Of a DNA stretch of 24,070 bases, positions 20,821 through 24,070 are shown piece by piece. The notes below the pieces were generated by a model that was not told the origin of the DNA, ran no database searches, and saw only the letters and a list, made by a program, of their open reading frames with translations. The position numbers and the translations under genes are program-made. Source of the stretch: Succinivibrionaceae bacterium UBA3769 (GTDB lineage Bacteria; Pseudomonadota; Gammaproteobacteria; Enterobacterales; Succinivibrionaceae); contig DFFT01000143.1 of assembly GCA_002372325.1 (NCBI GenBank), forward strand, positions 30,539 to 54,608, in the 5' to 3' direction. The stretch's first letter is position 1. Each line of letters opens with the position of its first letter.

Positions 20821-22624
20821 ATTGCTGTATCTCGCAATGCATGCACTTAGCTCCCGCAAAGACCATGGCATAGGCCCTGACCTGGACATTTCTGAACTCC
20901 AGGGCTGATCTGTATTTAAGCACCTGATCTGATGCTTCCTTTATGAGACTCCGGATCTTTGATTCTGTGGCTTCGGTCTTTGCAGCGTACTTAAGTTCTA
21001 TGAGATATACACACTCATTTTTCTTGCCCTTATTGACCGTAATCACCAGATCCGCAAACTTCTCACAGTCTCCGGGTACTCGCAGGGATTTTTGCATTTC
21101 CACAAAAAACACTTTCATGGAATCCAATTTTGTGAATAGTGTAAGGTTAAGAGCCATTTCGCTCATGTGAGTCAGTACCTGATTTGTGAAGATGCTGCTC
21201 AGGAATTCGGTGCATGATGCGGCAAACGTTGAGATGTCTTCCTTGACAGTCTGTAATGCCGATATGTCCAATACAGCATCATTAAAAACTCTGCTTGTTT
21301 TTAATCGCAAGTCCGCAATGCACTGAGCAAAGAGCTTTGACATAAATAGATTCGGAATCTTTAAAGCCAAAGCGCTGTCATCGGAGGCATCCTTATCGAT
21401 AGTGAGGTATCCCAGATAATAGAGCATTGACAAGAGCTGGTCATAGTTATACTCGGCTTCTTTATTCAGATTGATGTTTTCCGACAGTTTTTCCAAAAAA
21501 AACAGATCATTTTCCAGATAAGCAGCGATAATCACATCGCTAATCCCGTCCTTGGCGATATCAAAGAGCTGCTTAAGCTTAGATCCGTCATGATCCGATG
21601 CGGGATCAAGATACTTTTCGGGGGGAAGAAAAGTATTTGATTGCCGCAAGGCATTAAGGTAGTACAAACACATGGACGAATTAAACACTGTACGTTCGGC
21701 ATACTGACTGAAGCAGTAGCCGTCGTATATCGGCTTCATTCTGGCTATGATTTCAGGAACGCTGGCACCAAGCTTTTCAGTATCAACGAGTTCAGGTATT
21801 AAAGTGGCAAGATCTTCTTCGGTAAATCCGGTATATTCATTGAAGCACTTGTATGGAGTTACATTAATGGTAATGTTGAATCCGGAAGTCAGTGAATCAA
21901 GGGATACGGACGACACTCCGGTAATAAAGGTTTTGGCAATGCAGTCACCATCAGAAGTTGCAGCCTTCATGGCTGCATAGAAAGCTTTCAGAAAACCTGT
22001 TTTCCCTGTTATTGAAAGAAAGAGTTTTAAATCCTCTGAAAGGATCTGGTTGGCAAAATTATCATATTCGTCAATCATTACATAAAGTCTGCCGATTTTT
22101 TTGTTTTTAGAGTTTTCAGGATCTGAATTTGCTTTGGCATAATCTGAGTAAGCTGATGCAAATTTATTGAACAGGGTGACAGAGTCAGATTGATCGAGAT
22201 CCTGATAATTAAAAATGAAATCAGGATATCTTCTTTTAAAGTTGCCGATGCCATTTGCCACAGCCGTGAAAAAGCTGTTCAGCATGGCAGTGCTGCTCTG
22301 AGTGTTCACTTTTGAAAAATCAAAATTGATAACATGATAGGTGTTATGACTCGGAAGATTTTTCTTGTAGATATCCATTCCGGAAAAAATTTCATCGTAT
22401 CTGTCTTTATAAGAGATGTCATAGAAACACTTCAGCATCTGGATAAAAGTACTTTTGCCGAAGCGTCTCGGACGAAGCAGAACTGGATAGGGAGTCATGC
22501 CTTTATCATCAAGCGATTCTATGATGGCGCTTTTATCCGCAAAGGCATGTTGGTCAGCACGGAATGATTCATAATTGACCTGTCCATACGGGTTGTTTAA
22601 CAGTTTAACTGTATCTTTGTTCAT
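20819..22624 (-). CDS. AAA-ATPase with C-terminal PD-(D/E)XK nuclease-like domain
   Basis: 601 aa. The AAA-ATPase_like domain has a Walker A RPRRFGKSTF (51-60) and Walker B VMIDEYDNF (182-190), with TGVSSVSLDSLTSGFN after it. The C-terminal domain has D525 (FADLVITV) and E543/K545 (YLIELKYAAK), the D...ExK arrangement of PD-(D/E)XK nucleases (DUF1703/PDDEXK_9 type). Proteins of this architecture occur in many copies in gut anaerobes; their role is not settled. CAGGA lies before the ATG. A second, closely similar copy lies upstream on the same strand. A terminator overlaps the stop. GC content is lower than in the core genes. Confidence 0.9.
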   Translation of the reverse strand: MNKDTVKLLNNPYGQVNYESFRADQHAFADKSAIIESLDDKGMTPYPVLLRPRRFGKSTFIQMLKCFYDISYKDRYDEIFSGMDIYKKNLPSHNTYHVINFDFSKVNTQSSTAMLNSFFTAVANGIGNFKRRYPDFIFNYQDLDQSDSVTLFNKFASAYSDYAKANSDPENSKNKKIGRLYVMIDEYDNFANQILSEDLKLFLSITGKTGFLKAFYAAMKAATSDGDCIAKTFITGVSSVSLDSLTSGFNITINVTPYKCFNEYTGFTEEDLATLIPELVDTEKLGASVPEIIARMKPIYDGYCFSQYAERTVFNSSMCLYYLNALRQSNTFLPPEKYLDPASDHDGSKLKQLFDIAKDGISDVIIAAYLENDLFFLEKLSENINLNKEAEYNYDQLLSMLYYLGYLTIDKDASDDSALALKIPNLFMSKLFAQCIADLRLKTSRVFNDAVLDISALQTVKEDISTFAASCTEFLSSIFTNQVLTHMSEMALNLTLFTKLDSMKVFFVEMQKSLRVPGDCEKFADLVITVNKGKKNECVYLIELKYAAKTEATESKIRSLIKEASDQVLKYRSALEFRNVQVRAYAMVFAGAKCMHCEIQQ

Positions 22625-22813
22625 AATGAATCCTGATTCCTTTTTCTTATCTTATGCGGCGATTTCTTTAATAAGCTGTTAACGGGTAAAAATGCAAGAC
22701 ACGAACTATTGTTGCGTTTATTAGCGTTGATGCAGTTTGCCACGATACCATGCAATCATATTGATTAGAACTTTAACGCTGATGTTTAGCTTTCTTCCTT
22801 GGTAATGATATTG
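22625..22813 (-). other. gap between the two AAA-ATPase paralogues
   Basis: 189 bp with no gene. On the minus strand a weak promoter-like pair, TTGCAT and TATTAA, is separated by 18 nt. CAGGATTCATT precedes the ATG at 22624. Confidence 0.4.
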
Positions 22814-24070
22814 TTACTGAGAAGTCTGCATATCGCAATGAACGCATTTAGCCCCGGCAAAGACCATGGCATAGGCCTTAACCCGGATATCCCTGAATTC
22901 TAGGGCTGATCTGTATTTAAGCACCTGATCTGAAGCCTCCTTTACGAGACTCCGGATCTTTGATTCTGTGGCTTCGGCCTTTGCAGCGTACTTAAGTTCA
23001 ATAAGATAAACGCATTCGTTATCCTGACCTTCGTTTACGGTAATTACCAGATCTGCAAACTTTTCTCCGTCTCCGACTGCCCGCAGGGATTTTTGCATTT
23101 CTGCAAATACCTCATTCATAGAATCGAGTTTTGTATAGAGTGTAAGATTAAGCGCCATTTCGCTCATGTGAGTCAGCACCTGGTTTGTGAAAATCCCGCT
23201 CAGAAATTCAGTGCAGGAGGCGGCAAACGTTGAAATGTCATCCTTAACAGCCTGCAATGCCGATATGTCCAATACAGAATCGGCAAACACCTTGCTTGGT
23301 TTTAATCGCATATCCGCGGTGCATTGAGCAAACAGCCTGGACATGAACATATTTGGAATCTTAAGAGCTAATCTTCCGGTGCGGGAAAGCTTTTTATCAA
23401 TAGTAAGATAGCCGAGATAGTAAAGCATAGACAAAAGCTGTACCCGGTTATACTTCCGGTCTTTGTTCAGATTGATATTTTCGGCCAGACTTTTCAGGAA
23501 AAAACTGTTACCGCTTAAGCAGGTATCTATAAGCGTATCAGAAAGGCCGGGCTCAGAAATTTCAAATAGCTGCTGCAGTTTAGCGCCGTCATGGTCTGAG
23601 GCCGGATCCGTATATTCTTCGGGAGGCAGAAATTCCCCAAGCTGACTGACCTTGTTAAGATAGTACAGACACATGGATGAGTTATACACAGTGTGTTCGG
23701 CCTGGTGGCTGAAGCAGTAACCATCATAGACCGGCTTCATTCTGGCTATGATTTCATCCGCGCTGACTCCAAGCTGCTTGACATCCACAAGCTGCGGTAT
23801 CAATTTAGCCAGTTCTGCTTCGGTAAAGCCGGCATATTCATTGAAGCATTTGTAGTCGGTTACATTTAGCGCAATATTGAATCCGGAAGTAAGAGAATCA
23901 AGAGATACTGATGACACGCCGGTAATGAAGGTTTTGGCAATGCAATCCGAATCTCCGGTCGCTGCTTTTATGGCAGCGTAGAATGCTTTCAGAAAACCGT
24001 TGTCGCCGGTTATGGAAAGAAACAGCTTTAAGTCCTTGGAAAGGATCTGATTGGCAAAATTGTCATATTC
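22814..24070 (-). CDS. second AAA-ATPase / PD-(D/E)XK protein (5' end beyond window)
   Basis: The frame is open without a stop from 24070 to the TAA at 22814-22816, giving 418 codons. At the window edge it reads EYDNFANQILSKDLKLFLSI, which is the Walker B region. Roughly 185 N-terminal residues, including Walker A, therefore lie outside. An internal ATG at 23915 is not the start. It aligns almost without gaps with the first copy (about three quarters of residues by eye). It keeps the nuclease-like D (FADLVITV) and ExK (LIELKYAAK), then ends CVHCDMQTSQ. It looks like a tandem duplicate. Confidence 0.9.
   Translation of the reverse strand, partial: EYDNFANQILSKDLKLFLSITGDNGFLKAFYAAIKAATGDSDCIAKTFITGVSSVSLDSLTSGFNIALNVTDYKCFNEYAGFTEAELAKLIPQLVDVKQLGVSADEIIARMKPVYDGYCFSHQAEHTVYNSSMCLYYLNKVSQLGEFLPPEEYTDPASDHDGAKLQQLFEISEPGLSDTLIDTCLSGNSFFLKSLAENINLNKDRKYNRVQLLSMLYYLGYLTIDKKLSRTGRLALKIPNMFMSRLFAQCTADMRLKPSKVFADSVLDISALQAVKDDISTFAASCTEFLSGIFTNQVLTHMSEMALNLTLYTKLDSMNEVFAEMQKSLRAVGDGEKFADLVITVNEGQDNECVYLIELKYAAKAEATESKIRSLVKEASDQVLKYRSALEFRDIRVKAYAMVFAGAKCVHCDMQTSQ

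Noticed and set aside
1..24070. CRISPR array
   Set aside because: The only regular repeats are the 42-bp in-frame array and short pairs; none alternates with unique spacers.

Overview
The window reads as the chromosome of a gammaproteobacterium. The housekeeping proteins (PurA, IspB, L21, L27, ObgE, YjjP/YjjB, DHFR, ApaH, DnaG, RpoD) all resemble their E. coli counterparts, but the order is rearranged: rpsU is missing in front of dnaG, yhbE is missing between rpmA and obgE, and apaG/ksgA are missing near apaH. A rumen or gut succinate producer of the Succinivibrionaceae/Aeromonadales type would fit. That is an inference from gene content and has not been tested.

Layout. 1-143: 3' end of a small UPF0175-like gene. 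373-1671: purA, closed by a strong terminator. 1739-2122: a 710-bp gap holding, on the minus strand, three small ORFs that all begin MDN. The middle one has a perfect Shine-Dalgarno sequence and a hydrophobic helix, and a repeated initiation region links it to a degenerate copy. 2383-3471: receiver plus HD-GYP protein. 3595-4557 (minus): ispB, divergent from rplU-rpmA (4837-5425). 5525-8446: a tight operon obgE-yjjP-yjjB-folA, followed by apaH (8567-9409). 9543-9779: an unusual purine-rich leader in front of dnaG (9780-11627). 11818-13812 and 14214-16118: two complete tandem primary sigma factors. 16413-16489: elongator tRNA-Met. 16551-18122: an RlmD-type 23S rRNA methyltransferase with a repetitive insertion.

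From about 18,123 onward the base composition becomes AT-rich and the content accessory. This part holds a Schlafen-AlbA_2/RecG-C-like ATPase gene with an internal 42-bp tandem repeat, a broken AIPR-like N-terminal fragment, and two tandem minus-strand AAA-ATPase/PD-(D/E)XK paralogues. The second of these runs off the window end.

How it works together. The left and middle parts are core information processing and nucleotide/cofactor metabolism: AMP, folate, quinone side chain, ribosome assembly, replication priming and transcription initiation. The most notable points are the duplicated rpoD, whose first copy has changed two core-binding positions; the small-ORF repeat cluster; the two-frame repeat in the AlbA_2 gene; and the dnaG leader.
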